From Bagarius yarrelli (taxonomy: Eukaryota > Chordata > Actinopteri > Siluriformes > Sisoridae): a stretch of DNA of 64,000 bases. The notes under the pieces are model-generated. The model ran no database searches. It had not been told where the DNA came from and worked only from the letters and a program-made list of their open reading frames with translations. A program made the translations under genes and the position numbers. The DNA is taken from positions 496,001-560,000 of the forward strand of contig VCAZ01000050.1 in assembly GCA_005784505.1 (NCBI GenBank). The letters are read 5' to 3'. Numbering within the stretch: the first letter of the stretch is position 1; each line of letters begins with the position of its first letter. Positions 44,873 through 57,225 of the stretch are shown here, in pieces.

Positions 44873-45325
44873 CCAACCTTTTTTGTACCAGGGAGCAGAT
44901 TCGTGCATTAAATTTTTCCACGGACCGGGTAAAGACGCAGGGGTTCCAAAAACAAGTATGTTATAGTATGTAGTATGTAATCTGAATGCAATAATTACAC
45001 TTGATATAAGTTAATTACAATAAAACCAGGTAGGAATTATGGTATTTTATTTTAGAATTCAGATTTCTTTTTGCTGCTAATTTCCATCCATCGTTGCTAA
45101 TTTTTTCCTAAAAAAGGTTTTCAGTGACTTCTGTTTTTGCTCATTTTTTTAAGAGTTAGCTTGTGTTGCTGATGCGTGAAATAGCGTACCAGAGTGAGGC
45201 GAGGGCGAAAACAGTCATTTTTTTAAATAAGATCTGGAAGACTAATGAATAAAAAATAACTAATTTTAACCACAATTTTTTTTTCCCTTGCGGCCCGGTG
45301 CCAAATGATCCATGGACCGCTTTTC
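44873..45325. mobile_element. hAT-like element of the 'CAGnnGTCCCCAACC' type
   Basis: The left end 'CAGCAGTCCCCAACCTTTTT'+'TGTACCAGGG' is followed by 'CACGGACCGGGTAAAG'. The right part 'GCGGCCCGGTGCCAAATGAT' and 'CCATGGACCGC' corresponds to the opposite end of a widespread vertebrate hAT-like MITE group whose members carry 'CGGACCGG' and 'GCGGCCCGGT' near their ends. The expected closing 'GGTTGGGGACC' is not present, so the right terminus is truncated or diverged. No target duplication can be shown. Confidence 0.65.
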
Positions 45326-45660
45326 ACTGTATATTATACTCTGTATGATTATCTATGTGACAAATAAAAATTTGAATTTTTTTGTTGCCGCAGGGCAATA
45401 TTGTGCAGCTGAAGCACTATTGTTGGGGAAATATCATGTTAAAGCATAAACATGAATTACAATAATGAATAATAAATTACAAAATGCATAATGACCAAAT
45501 TAAATTATTTCATATAGTAATACTTACTCATTTCTTTCATAAAATGTTACTGTGTTACTGGCAGTTAGTCTCATTTATTCAGACAGTTAGGAAGTCAGTG
45601 GTCAATGGTAACATCATGCAGGATCTGTGCAAGATAAAAGTCTTGACAGGCTTTGACAGT
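45326..45660. other. Unassigned AT-rich sequence
   Basis: 'ATGTGACAAATAAAAATTTG' at 45356-45375 resembles a LINE-type 3' terminus, but I cannot link it to an element. Confidence 0.35.
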
Positions 45661-46322
45661 GTCTCATAGAATTCTGAAAAGATCTGGGTGTGATTTTAGA
45701 CTCCAATCTCTCATTGGAGGCCCATGTCGACAATATTACCAGGATAGCGTTCTATCATCTTAGAAATATCGCTAAAATAAGAAATATCTTGTCGCTTACT
45801 GATGCCGAAAAATTAGTTGATGATGAGAGCGGCTGGTTGCTTAACATATCAGGGAGCCCTCATGTCTGTGTTTCCCTCTGGTTCTCCTTTTAGTTATGCT
45901 GACCTAGTTAGTCTTGCCGGAGTCCATCCTTGCACTCTACATTATTCATTTAATCAATCCAAACCGTGTGATTACATTGTCACTTAACTGTTTTCCTTCT
46001 TTTTGCCTTCCTTTCCCTCTCTCTCTCTCTCTCCCTCTCTCACTGTTGAGTTACATACGCCACAACGGAGCCGTTGGTCCTGTTGGACCCTTCCCTGTGA
46101 CCTGCCCCAGCGGATGATACATCACCAGGGTGACCTAGGACGACCCACTTCGCCATAAAGACGTCCAGCTGCTCTTTAAGGACTAATGATTTAAATTGTT
46201 CTGTTTCATTCTGTCTCATAATTTCTTCAATTGTGTAAAACTGCTTTGTGACAATCACCATTGTAAAAAGCGCCATACAAATAAAACTGAACTGAATTGA
46301 AATGAATTGAATTGAAATCTCG
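45661..46322 (+). pseudogene. L2/Rex-type LINE, 3' end with UTR and pentamer tail
   Basis: From 45681 the frame reads 'DLGVILDSNLSLEAHVDNIT', then 'AFYHLRNIAKIRNILSLTDA'+'EKLVD', the conserved block just after the reverse transcriptase of L2/CR1-group fish LINEs. The frame then decays. A long UTR-like stretch includes a CT tract (46009-46043) and ends 'AACTGCTTTGTGACAATCAC', 'AAAAGCGCCATACAAATAAA', 'ACTGAACTGAATTGAAATGA', a run of AATTG-like pentamers that is the hallmark 3' tail of this group. It was 5'-truncated on insertion and is inactive. Confidence 0.88.
46009..46043 (+). repeat. (CT)n tract inside LINE UTR
   Basis: An imperfect CT-rich stretch with the longest pure run around 46018-46032. 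Confidence 0.9.
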
Positions 46323-46330
46323 CAGATAGG

Positions 46331-46425
46331 AGCCAGCAGTGGCAGCTTGGTGGTGCGGCGAATTAAGCCCATGATCATCTAATTAGCAGCCAAACGATTA
46401 ACTCAACACCTAAACCATTGAGCTT
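46331..46425 (-). mobile_element. SINE family 1, head fragment, reversed
   Basis: 'GCCAGCAGTGGCAGCTTGGT', 'CATGATCATCTAATTAGCAG' and 'AACACCTAAACCATTGAGCT' match the head half of family 1 on minus, with a short duplication-like insertion between B and A boxes. It abuts the LINE tail. The SINE tail is missing. Confidence 0.75.
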
Positions 46426-46762
46426 GATAAAAAGTGTTATCACTGGCTTGTTTTTTACTTCCTGGATTTGGAAATCAGAGTGGGCTTTTAACAAATAAAT
46501 TAATATCAGAAACACACACACTTTTGCACATAGACTAAAGGTTAGTTTAGGTTTAGATGCTTATATAAACCATTTTGTTATAATTAAACTTTTATGCATG
46601 TTTTGCTTGTTTTCCCTTCTTCTACTATTAATATTTGCTATAAAAAACCTTGCACACAACATAGTGGATTCTCATATCTATTTATTTATATATTAACTGC
46701 TCATTCAGGTGTTCTGGAGAAAATACTAGGGTATTTATAGCAGCAATTAGAAAAGAACCTTG

Positions 46763-46950
46763 TTGGGGTGCCAACCCATCAAAAGACCTAAACAACACAG
46801 GCAATTTATACATGTAGATGTTAATCAACCCACAAGCTTTTTTGACCAGGAAGGCTTATAAAATGCAAGCTTGCAGGGCAAAAAAAAAAATAGACCCCCA
46901 ACCCTGGAGGCACTGGGCAAATGTGCTAACCACTAAGCTGCCATGCTCCC
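46763..46950 (-). mobile_element. SINE family 2, reversed
   Basis: On plus: 'GGGGTGCCAACCCATCAAAA', 'GGCAATTTATACATGTAGAT', then 'CCCCCAACCCTGGAGGCACT' and 'GCTAACCACTAAGCTGCCAT'. The last block is the complement of the tRNA-like head 'GGCAGCTTAGTGGTTAGCAC'. An A run interrupts the middle. Confidence 0.8.
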
Positions 46951-47004
46951 ACAAGTAGAATCAATGGTTACTGATCTTGGGTTAATTAATAATGAGTGGA
47001 ATGC

Positions 47005-47225
47005 GGACATGGGTATGGCTGCTGTCTCACAGCTTCAGGGTTCATGGATTTATCCTTAAGTTCATGTTAATGTGGGCTTACTTTTAAATCTAATGTCTCC
47101 TTCATCCCACCAGGACTCACCAGATGGATTGGCTAGAATGACATGAACGATGTGTGTAAATAAGTGTATAACGGTACCCTGAAATGGACTAGAGTTACAT
47201 CCGACATGTATTCCCATCTTATTCT
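47005..47225 (+). mobile_element. SINE family 2, degenerate
   Basis: 'GCTGCTGTCTCACAGCTTCA'+'GGGTTCATGG' (head with B-box-like 'GGGTTCATGGATTTATCC'), 'GATTGGCTAGAATGACATGA', 'GTGTGTAAATAAGTGTATAA', 'GGTACCCTGAAATGGACTAG' and 'GACATGTATTCCCATCTTA' follow the family 2 body in order, with many substitutions. Confidence 0.65.
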
Positions 47226-47282
47226 CTACGGATCCACCTCAACCATGTCCAGTATGTGATCTAATGCTGGGCTTGAATTGGC

Positions 47283-47460
47283 TTACATTTACGGCATTTG
47301 GCAGAGTGACTTTCATTTACCCATTTTATACTGCTGTGCAATTGTGGGGTTAAGGGCCTTGCTTAGGTGCCCAGTGGTTGCAGCTTGGTGGTGCTGGGAA
47401 TTGAACCCCTGATCCTCCAATTAGCAGTCCAACACCTTAATCACTGCGCTATCACATTCC
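47283..47460 (-). mobile_element. SINE family 1, reversed (first of a tandem pair)
   Basis: Tail 'TTACATTTACGGCATTTGGC'+'AGAGTGAC', body 'GTTAAGGGCCTTGCTTAGGT', 'CAGCTTGGTGGTGCTGGGAA' and head 'CAGTCCAACACCTTAATCAC' are all present. About ten bases around 'TTATCCA' are deleted. It is followed after 18 bases by another copy. Confidence 0.9.
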
Positions 47461-47478
47461 TCACTTTTAGACAAATCA

Positions 47479-47632
47479 GTGCGACTTACATTTATTTCAT
47501 TTATACAACTGAGCAAGTGGGGTAAAGGGTCTTGCCTTGGCGCCCCAATGTTGGTAACTTGCTTGTACTGAAAAATGAACACCAACTATTTTGGTTGGCA
47601 GTCTAATACCTCAACCACTGAGCCACCATTTC
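47479..47632 (-). mobile_element. SINE family 1, reversed (second of a tandem pair)
   Basis: 'AGTGCGACTTACATTTATTT', 'CATTTATACAACTGAGCAAG', 'GGTCTTGCCTTGGCGCCCCA' and 'AATACCTCAACCACTGAGCC' are present. It lacks the terminal 'CATTTGGCAGAC' and is more diverged than its neighbour, so the two were probably separate insertions. Confidence 0.85.
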
Positions 47633-47759
47633 CCCTATGTACTGTACAATCCATTTTGCCGTAACAGATTTTTTTAAAGTTATCTCATAAAAGGAGTGTT
47701 TTTTTTCTGCTTATAGATGTTCTGTACTTAGTGTTAACACGGGCTTTGAGGTTAGCTAG

Positions 47760-48125
47760 ATGTCATCTCTACCCCACAAGGTGGAACAGAGGGGAAGTAA
47801 GGAGAGCATTAATTCCTCTCATGTGTATGACAGTGACAAAATACCTGCTGCTACAGTTAATAAGTTCATCCCCATTTGGAATGGAAATAAACTTTCATTC
47901 TCAGCTGCAGGAAAATGTCTTTCCATTTTTACCCCCGTGGATGTGACTGGAATTAATAGGAATGTAGGTTATGTAATGAATAGTTTCATAAGGGTTTCGA
48001 ATAAAGGACAAGCCTTCAGTAATTTATACTACAAAGTAGTGCCTAAAAGAACCCATTCTCATTTGGGTGACACTTTTTCAGATATTGTGTGTTATAAATC
48101 ATTTTATTTTAAAAACACTGGTTAG
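47760..48125 (+). CDS. Uncharacterised 121-codon open frame, probably fortuitous
   Basis: The frame starts at an ATG and is of ordinary amino acid composition without low-complexity runs. It lies between a SINE pair and a family 2 SINE whose head begins at its stop codon. I recognise no domain, signal peptide or membrane segment. A pyrimidine-rich 'TTTTTTCTGCTTATAG' sits just upstream (47702-47717), like a 3' splice site, but no matching donor or neighbouring exon is evident. For random DNA of this composition a 121-codon frame somewhere in 64 kb is not surprising. I list it because it is the longest frame in the window not explained by simple repeats. Confidence 0.12.
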   Translation: MSSLPHKVEQRGSKESINSSHVYDSDKIPAATVNKFIPIWNGNKLSFSAAGKCLSIFTPVDVTGINRNVGYVMNSFIRVSNKGQAFSNLYYKVVPKRTHSHLGDTFSDIVCYKSFYFKNTG

Positions 48126-48298
48126 TGGGGCAGCACGGTGGCTTAGTGGTTAGCACTGTTGCCTCACAGCAAGAACATTTCCAGGCAGGAGCCTTTCTTT
48201 CTGGAGTTGACATGTTCTCACACAGTTAAAAGGTTGATTGGTGATTCTAAATTGCATGTGTGAGTGTGGCCTTGTGATAGACTGGCCGGTCGATTTTA
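48126..48298 (+). mobile_element. SINE family 2
   Basis: It has a good tRNA-like head 'GGGGCAGCACGGTGGCTTAG' and 'TGGTTAGCACTGTTGCCTCA', a degraded B-box, then 'TGGAGTTGACATGTTCTCAC', 'TGGTGATTCTAAATTGCATG' and 'GATAGACTGGCCGGTC'. The 3' third and simple tail are missing. Confidence 0.88.
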
Positions 48299-49149
48299 TG
48301 TACTATTGACTGTAATCTGTTTTTATTAAGTATTTACCTTACAATCTTCATTCTCTTCTGACATACATGAGAAAATCCAGACACAGATCAAATCATATGT
48401 GCATCATACTTTATCAGCTGTTCTCAGGATTTCTTGATAAAAGCCGGAGGATCATGAAGAAGGCAGGTTTAAGCTGACGGAAAGGAGAGCAGCCATTCTA
48501 ACAAATACTCAAAGATCAACTCTTCACAACCGTGCTGAGCAGAAAAACATCTCAGAAATCATTACATGCCGTAGCTTGAGACATATTGTCTACTAAAGCA
48601 AAAATAAAAAACCTTGGTACCATCATTCATGGGGAACAGGAAGTATTTTATTTATTTATTTATTTATTTATCCAATCTTTCTGAAGCTCTAGTCCCCGAT
48701 TAACTTGTTCAGCAGAAGAAAAGAGCTTTGGAATTAGAAGGTGAGCTTTGCATGTGTCAGACAAATCAGCTTAGCAGCAAACAAAATCCATCCAGGTACT
48801 TCTGTGTAAATGACAGCCACGTCTGTATCTGCACCAAAAGGATAGGTAGCATGCAAGCTGTCACACCTGATTAGTTTCCCTCCATCAGGAAATGTAGTGG
48901 ACTGAATTGAAAGCCTGCATGCATTCTCTGCTACTTAAGCAAATTCTCTAGCAAAATCCTAAAGAAAAAATACTGCAGAGAATCAGCTTTAAAGCTGATT
49001 ATGTCTGCTTTACATTTGACACAACTTATAGTAACTGACTTGATGAAGAGACGAACTGGAGTCATTTTCAAAATTCTAGTATGCACAAAATGAACACTAT
49101 GATACTGGCAACATGAGTGAACTATGTACTAGGGCCGTGTATTAATTCA
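48299..49149. other. Unassigned sequence with a (TTTA)n tract
   Basis: TTTA/ATTT units occur at 48643-48671. 48700-48960 is of balanced composition, without repeats, and a candidate conserved non-coding stretch. No gene is recognised. Confidence 0.35.
48643..48671 (+). repeat. (TTTA)n microsatellite
   Basis: About seven tetranucleotide units. Confidence 0.95.
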
Positions 49150-49338
49150 GATGTCCCGATTCAATTTGATTCTGATTCAAAAGCTTTCAATTCTGATTCA
49201 GAAGCTTCTGATTCCAATTCGGAAGCTTCTGATTCCAATTCGGAAGCTTCTGATTCCAAAGATTCTGATTCTGTATCAAAAGCTTCAGATTTCAAAGCTT
49301 CCGATGCTTCCGAATCAGAAGCTTCTGATTCTATTTGA
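49150..49338 (+). repeat. Minisatellite with 21-bp core
   Basis: Variants of 'GATTCCAATTCGGAAGCTTCT' (two perfect adjacent copies at about 49210-49251) are flanked by shorter and longer variants built from 'GATTCTGATTC' and 'GAAGCTTC'. Since most units are multiples of three, frames stay open on both strands. The plus strand gives Ser/Asp-rich 'DSNSEAS' repeats (49117-49338) and the minus strand 'ESEASEL' repeats (49161-49409). I regard both as by-products of the array. Confidence 0.9.
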
Positions 49339-50087
49339 TTCTTAATGGGATTTAATGAATATACACTTAATACTAATGCTATTGTTGTTTCTAAAAATGA
49401 ACATAGCATAGTTTTGTTTCATTCAGTTATTCGAGTTGTAAAAATTAACTTGCATTTTGATGTGAGGGAGAGGAGTTGGTGCCCTACACACCTTGTGTCG
49501 CGAGTGGATAGGGCCAATCGACTCTGGGGGTCCGTAACAGAAAACTACACCAGCCGAAGTGACTGTTATTATTATTGTGGAGATTTTATTATAATTTTAA
49601 ATGTATTTATGCTACTCCTAATGCTTGATTAAGTAATTTTGTTATGAGCGCACAGACAAATTAGCACTGCTTTCTTAAGAATCTGTAGATCAGGTAAATG
49701 TCACACTCTTCTTTACCTGCTCGATGTTACATACAGAGATACTGTCATTTACTTGATTTAGTGCTTTAAAAAGGTACAGTGGGCGATTGGCTTCTCGTAA
49801 TCCAAAGGGGAGACAAATATATCCCAGATATTTTTTTTAATGCTTAACATGTCAAAACATCAATAGGACAGTTTACGGATTTGTCTCTACAGAGTAAATT
49901 CCGCTAAGCTTAATTCATTTATCCGTTATCTTAATAAAGGTAAAATAACAATGAACAGTTTACACATTTCTGCCTTTTAAACACAAGCCTTTAATTTTTT
50001 CTTTTGCTTTTATGACCCTTGCACATTAAGCTTCATAATTAACGTTATTTTTATCGGCATTTAAAAATATAGTGAAATCTGATCATT
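49339..50087. other. Unassigned sequence
   Basis: Nothing is recognised. The 95-codon frame at 49345-49632 has no known motif. Confidence 0.35.
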
Positions 50088-50233
50088 TCCATTTCTGGCA
50101 TACGACTTTATCCAGAGAGAATAACATTTTTATACAACTGAGCAGTTGGAGGTTAAGGGCCTTAGGTGGTGCTGGGAATTGAACCCTGATCTTCAAATTA
50201 GCGGTCCAACACCTTAACCACTATGCTACCACT
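50088..50233 (-). mobile_element. SINE family 1, reversed
   Basis: 'TTTCTGGCATACGACTTTAT', 'CCAGAGAGAATAACATTT', 'TACAACTGAGCAGTTGGAGG', 'GGTGGTGCTGGGAATTGAAC' and 'CAACACCTTAACCACTATGC' run in order. The body between 'GGGCCTTA' and 'GGTGGTGC' is deleted. Confidence 0.88.
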
Positions 50234-51666
<1,433 letters not shown>

Positions 51667-51966
51667 ATTCCTGCAGCTATTGCAACAGCATGGCTTTATA
51701 GTGGAAGAGTCCGGGGTGTGAATTAACCTGCCTGCAGTCCAGATCTTCTACCTATAGAGAACATCTGGTGCATCATAAAATAAAAAATACGTCAAAAGAC
51801 AAGCACAAACTCTTTAGCAGCTCCAATTCCAACACCAAAACTCCAAAACCCCTAATTTTGATGCCCAGACATCTTCAAAGTGTTTTGAAAAGAAGAAGAG
51901 ATGCTACACCAGAGTAAACATGCACTGTACCAACTATTTGAAGACCTGTAGCAGGAATTAAATTTA
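51667..51966 (+). pseudogene. Tc1/mariner-type transposase, C-terminal fragment
   Basis: The nucleotide stretch encodes 'CSPDLLPIENIWCIIK' followed by a stop (51733-51782). This is the 'SPDLxPIENxW' motif surrounding the last catalytic acidic residue of DD34E transposases; the glutamate codon (51757-51759) is intact. Upstream 'GCTATTGCAACAGCATGGCT' and downstream 'GAAGAAGAGATGCTACACCA'+'GAG' follow the usual DNA-level order of a Tc1-type element I associate with fish, up to the end of the reading frame. The first two catalytic aspartates, the DNA-binding domain and both terminal repeats are absent, and the frame has stops, so it is inert. Confidence 0.85.
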
Positions 51967-54039
51967 AACATTTACGTTATCTATGTTCTATTGTGAAAAA
52001 AAATGTAATTAAAAAGTATTTTCGCTTTCATTTAAATAAACATCACATTTTTTTCGGAATTCAAGTCATGTTATGATGATTAAGATATTAAATGCTGAAC
52101 AAAATCCTGTGGAAACACTAACAATTGCAGGACCACCACACTGCAGCTAGACTGGCATGATTAGAACTAGACTAAATCATTGCACTAAAATACTTCGTGC
52201 CAGTTTTAACAGTTAAATCAGATGAAATGTTTGTGTTCAAATCCCAGCACCAGCTAAATGACGGGGTCAAGCATCGCTATGCTACATAAATGGTGGAACT
52301 TTTGTCCATGTGATTACAACCGTTTACCATCAATCCAATTCTGATTGCCAGATTTTGCTAAGTTGGTTTCTATATGATGATTTCACACATATAGAATGGA
52401 AAAATACGAACTATGCTTTAATAATAAATTAAATTTAGGACATTAGCTTAATAATCTTCATGTGAAACCCAACATCATCTGTCTTTTGCTCTATACTTTA
52501 TAAATAGTTTCTCTCTTTCGCGATCTCTGCTTGTTGTAAATGACATACGCTTTGTTCTTTTTTTCTGCTAGTTCTGGCACCTTCCTCTGAAGAGTGTGAC
52601 TGAATACTTAGCACATGTATGACACAGCTAAATCAACAATCCTTGACTAGCGTAAAAATGCAGGTGTTAAAATACGCAACGCGTCACGTTGCATGACTAC
52701 TGTGTGTCCTGAGTCGCTAACGCCCTAGCATTAGTAACCATGAGCTTAATTGGAAAAGAGATTGTTCTTGCAAGTCCTTAAGCGGCACATTTGTTTTACC
52801 GGCATTTATTGCAACCTTTTTTAATAAGTATTCGGCTCACAGAGTCTGTTGATCACAAGGTCAGGCTTCAAATAAGGAAAAATTACGTCTAGGGAGTCAG
52901 TGTGGCTACTGATTCCCTACTGATCTGTAGGCTGTAAAAATTCCCAAGGATCCAGGAAACAAAGAAAAAAAAACAATACATAGTCTGAAATGAAAGAAAT
53001 GTCAGGGAAAGATCTCTACTGAATAGCATGCTTACACTGATGATTGGCTACAGAATGTGACGATCTGACAACAGTCTGGAGGATGTGTACAGAAAGCGAA
53101 CACTGTATACGCTGTCAACATTATGTGTATGCACACCAGCATCATATCTTGGTTATTGAGAAATATTTTTCTTTCTACTTCCATTTTTCACCACAATAAG
53201 ATTTTTCAAATGATGTTTAGATGCGTGGGCTTTCAGTCAGACCTTTCAGTAAACAAGTGTAAATCATTTGCTGCTATATGCAAATAATGCGCATATTATG
53301 CATGACTGGCATGCTGTTTTCAGATAGCTGCAAATGATTTATATACATATGGTGCTCGGAGCCTTGATGTTTAGGAGGTGACTTGGTAAAACTGTCAAGG
53401 CCAGAATCATTACGGCAACAAGATTGTTTGTTGTGCTTTGAGCTAGCTGTTAGCCGCTCATAGTTGCAATCTTTGAATCGCAAATAAAAGCTTTTCTGGC
53501 CTTTATTAGTGAATCCAGTTTGGGTGCACGGCTTGCTTTCTCAGTTATTTTCACCAAAGGTGTTTTCAGAGGATCGGCAACAAGTTATACTTTCATATCC
53601 CGGTAATTCCCAGCGACTTTAGCACTGGGTATAACTGGGCACATGAGTAGACCCAAAAGCCAGGCTGTCACTGAACGCCAAAATTTGATTGGCTGATGAT
53701 TTTGTCACTAATCACGTGACATTTTTCAACAAAATGCTAGCACTATCTGTAAAGCTGCCCCAGACCTATTTAAATGTAGGATATTCGAAAGATCAACCTC
53801 AACAAAACTAGTTCAGGCAATATTAATGACTTTACCTTAATAAAAATTATAATAAACCATGTATGGGCCAGAGGAACATACAGAAGAGCTTTGTACAGTT
53901 TCACAAAATCACAGACTAGTCTGAAAACTATGTGCTTTTCTTTCTCTAACTCTAACCAACAAAGATGAGGCAATGATTTATTTTTAAAGATTTCCACCAA
54001 TGTACGTACTTCAGGGAAAGTCATTTTAAAGATATGGGG
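51967..54039. other. Unassigned sequence
   Basis: A possible SINE B-box scrap ('TTCAAATCCCAGCACCAG') sits at 52237-52254. 53520-53760 contains 'GATTGGCTGATG' and 'ATCACGTGACA', an inverted CCAAT-like and an E-box-like word near one another, but no downstream gene is recognised. The 84-codon minus-strand frame at 53770-54024 is not called. Confidence 0.35.
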
Positions 54040-54310
54040 TCTCTAGCTGTTTGGACATTTAGAAGTTAATTTCAGCATCTTGGTGCCTAAATAGAGAGGA
54101 GTCTTGATGCAGACCTTTGGTATATAATGAGACCAGTGAAGCAGTGCTAGAGAATCAAAAGGGATGGATCTCAGCACGAGGTGTGATAAGTGTTTTGAGT
54201 TACGTTGGTGCCGAGCCATTTTTGGATTTGTAGACATTACGAGACTTTTAAATCAGAAATCCATGGAAGGTAATGTAGCTGTTGGGTAAGTGTGGGAGAA
54301 CTTGAAGTAA
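54040..54310 (-). pseudogene. LINE ORF2 C-terminal remnant
   Basis: On the minus strand one frame reads 'TYKSKNGSAPT', stop, 'LKTLITPRAEIHPF', resembling the 'AYKAKNGPAPSYLKALITPR' segment after the reverse transcriptase in fish LINEs of the Rex/L2 group. The following stretch (read on minus: 'GGCACCAAGATGCTGAAATT') continues the familiar 3' order. It has stops and shifts and is dead. The 64-codon frame at 54043-54237 is a shifted reading of the same fragment. Confidence 0.6.
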
Positions 54311-55268
54311 TCCTGCATTACTTTGATCAGCTAAATAACCACTTTAACTTTAGTTCTTACCAGATTACGTTTTTTTTTATACACTTGCTTACGCCTCCTC
54401 ACTGCGGATATAAATTACCCTTCAATCCTGGGTAATTACCCCTTTTCTGCAAACATACACAAAATGCAAATAATAGACTAAAAACCACCTCTGCATGTCT
54501 TTTATATTTACTTTATTGTTTTGCATTTGCATCAATAGTAATTTTGTAAATGTGAAGTTTTCCTCCCGTTTATTTTTTTTTCCTAAATGGACATTATTTA
54601 TAATCATAGCTGCTGGAAGGATTAGCAGGGTGAGAATTTAATTGTATGGTGTAATGGAGCTTTTCCTCTACGGATGACAATATACTCTAAAATCTTGATT
54701 TTCTGCTTCAGCTGTAATGCAGATTTTCAAATGCATTTTTTGTATAATCTTTACTAGCACATTCCCTCGCTAAGCTGGATGTTTGTGATTTACCGTTGTA
54801 AACACTATTCCACTCACTCTTGGGTTCTGCAGAATCCCAAAGAAGCTAGAGTAATACATTTCTAGTCAGCTGCCAAGTAAATCAGAGTTTTTGAGATCTA
54901 ATGTTGCTAAGTTAATAACTTCAATAGCAGAGGGTGCGAACGAACCGTTAGTAATGCAGGACTGTATGTACGCAATGGCAATGATGTATCATTACTGCTA
55001 GCTAAACTAATAAAAAAGTTGATGTTGATGATCAACTGGTAAATAATGCAATAAATATACCATGAATCAGTAAATTAAATTTATTTTAGTAATTAAGTAA
55101 ACAAGGCTATCATTCAAATGATTCAGTCATTTATTTTAATCAAAATTTAGAGATGAGGCCCGCAATACTTATGTTGTCCACTAGTCAATGGAAGGCATGA
55201 GTTACACTGCATACAACTGAGACTCATCAAGAATGGCCCGATCACAAAAAATATATAAACACACAAAA

Positions 55269-55404
<136 letters not shown>

Positions 55405-56663
55405 CAAATAGTGTATGACTGCTATTGAAGTTATTAACTTAGAAACGTTAGCGTTGTGTATGAGGACAAGAGCAGAATTAATTCTCTCAAAAATGCACCA
55501 TACATACATACATATACACACACATTCATACGCACACTGCTGTTACCAACCTACATACGAATTTATTTGTATGCCACACCACACTAACAAACACAAAATA
55601 CAGTTTTAATGTATTTTTTCTAGAAAATGACAATGACCAGTGATAGTTGGAATGGTTTTATTTTGTTATTTTTTTTCGGATATATTCTACTTACTGTTAA
55701 AATGGTAAGTATTTTTCTTCTCTGGATGTTTATGTAGTTTTTAAACTAAAATAAAGCAAGGTGCATTGCAAATTACTTCCAATGCGCTAGAACACAGCCT
55801 GGTGCATGATTCCGAATAAAGCTAGCAATGGTAATAAAATTAAAGCTAATTTAAAGCTAGTGGTTTTTAACTTTTTTTTTAAAAAGTTAGTCTACATATA
55901 AAGAGACAGAATTAATAAATAAATCACTTTAAATTTTTACACACTTTTATTGTAAAGTGTGCAAATGTTGCAATTAGTTATGATTTTGGCCAGAAAGCAG
56001 CCAGTTGTTCTATTCTGATATAAACAATTGAAATTTGGACTAGATATCAAGAATTCCCGGAAATTTCCGAACTTGCATGTTAACACCATCCTGAGTTTCA
56101 TGATTTTAACTCATTTTCATCATTATTTCACTGAGAGCATTTTGTAATCTTGCAAAGATTCCTATTGCAAGCATTCTTTATGCTCAGATATAAAGATAAA
56201 GCTTTGTTATGCAACCCGAAAAAAATAAATCTTAGTCCTCCGTGGCTGAAAAAACATCAGATCATTGTAAATCAGGTAACTGTTGTGTTTGTGCGGTTGT
56301 GTTTGTGCAGCTACATCTATAAGAGATTTTTTTGCTATAAATTCAATGTTTGATCAACCATCAGTTTCTGCAACTTTTCCTGTTGTAGTAGAAGTTTGAA
56401 TAAATTAGTCGGAGCGCACTAAATGCTGGCTGAATAAACAGCTTCAAACCTCAAAAGATGTGTTAGTTGCAGCTACAAAGTCTACAAGGAAAATTTCTTT
56501 GGCAGCGAGTTAAAAGAACAATTGGAACAAGTGTGCTTTAAAAGATACAGCATGTTGGCAAAAAAAAAAAAAAATTAACTTCATATGATATTTAACAGAT
56601 TTGCAGAAAATAAAAAAAGAAATAATCAATTACCAGATCATAAAGTGTAGTTAAAATTTTAGA

Positions 56664-56688
56664 CCCCCCCCCACCACCACCACCACCC
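56664..56688 (+). repeat. C run followed by (CCA)n
   Basis: Nine C residues, then about five ACC units. Confidence 0.9.
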
Positions 56689-57084
56689 TTTTTATCTATC
56701 TTAAAGAGAACATTGTGCTCATATGAAGCCATTTGACTGGAGTACTTATAAATGGATGAGGTTACGCAAGTGTTCTTTTTCTTTCCCCAGCAGTTTTTAA
56801 ATCATATTCATATACTTTAACACGCTGGATGATTTTCCAATTTCACTCTTTTTCATCTTTCTCCCTTCAGAATATTGTTACTGTCTTCTTAAACTCATGT
56901 GCTGCTCTATTGAGTTTAACATGAAAGAAAGGTGAAGCTGAAATTCCTTTATCGTTAAAGTAGATGCCATCAGAAGAATATCATCATAATGAGTTTCCAA
57001 CATGCCTTATGTAACAGGCGCGTAAATGCTACAGCTTAGCATAATTTACCCGTATGTAAATGTCTGTCACATATCCTTTACAAG

Positions 57085-57225
57085 ACAGTAAAATTTGTTT
57101 CATAGCATATCCTATCTTAGAACGTTGGGGTCAGAGCACAGGGTCAGCTATGATACAGCGCCCTTGGAGCAGGCAGACCCAACAGTGGCAGACTGATGGT
57201 GGTGGGCTTGAGCCACTACTGACTA
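57085..57225 (-). mobile_element. SINE family 3 fragment, reversed
   Basis: On plus: 'TTGGGGTCAGAGCACAGGGT', 'CAGCTATGATACAGCGCCCT', 'AGACCCAACAGTGGCAGACT' and 'GGTGGTGGGCTTGAGCC'. The core is the complement of the family 3 landmarks found at 14906-15112. The head is partial. Confidence 0.8.

Noticed and set aside
44390..44966. Several overlapping frames up to 139 codons on plus
   Set aside because: They read through a microsatellite and the antisense strand of an RTE-type LINE end and a hAT-like element.
49117..49338. Ser/Asp-rich secreted or matrix-type protein
   Set aside because: The repeat residues come from a 21-bp minisatellite; there is no signal peptide and no flanking unique coding sequence.
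53520..53760. Promoter with inverted CCAAT box and E-box
   Set aside because: Two short words in 240 bases are expected by chance, and no transcript or exon can be placed downstream.
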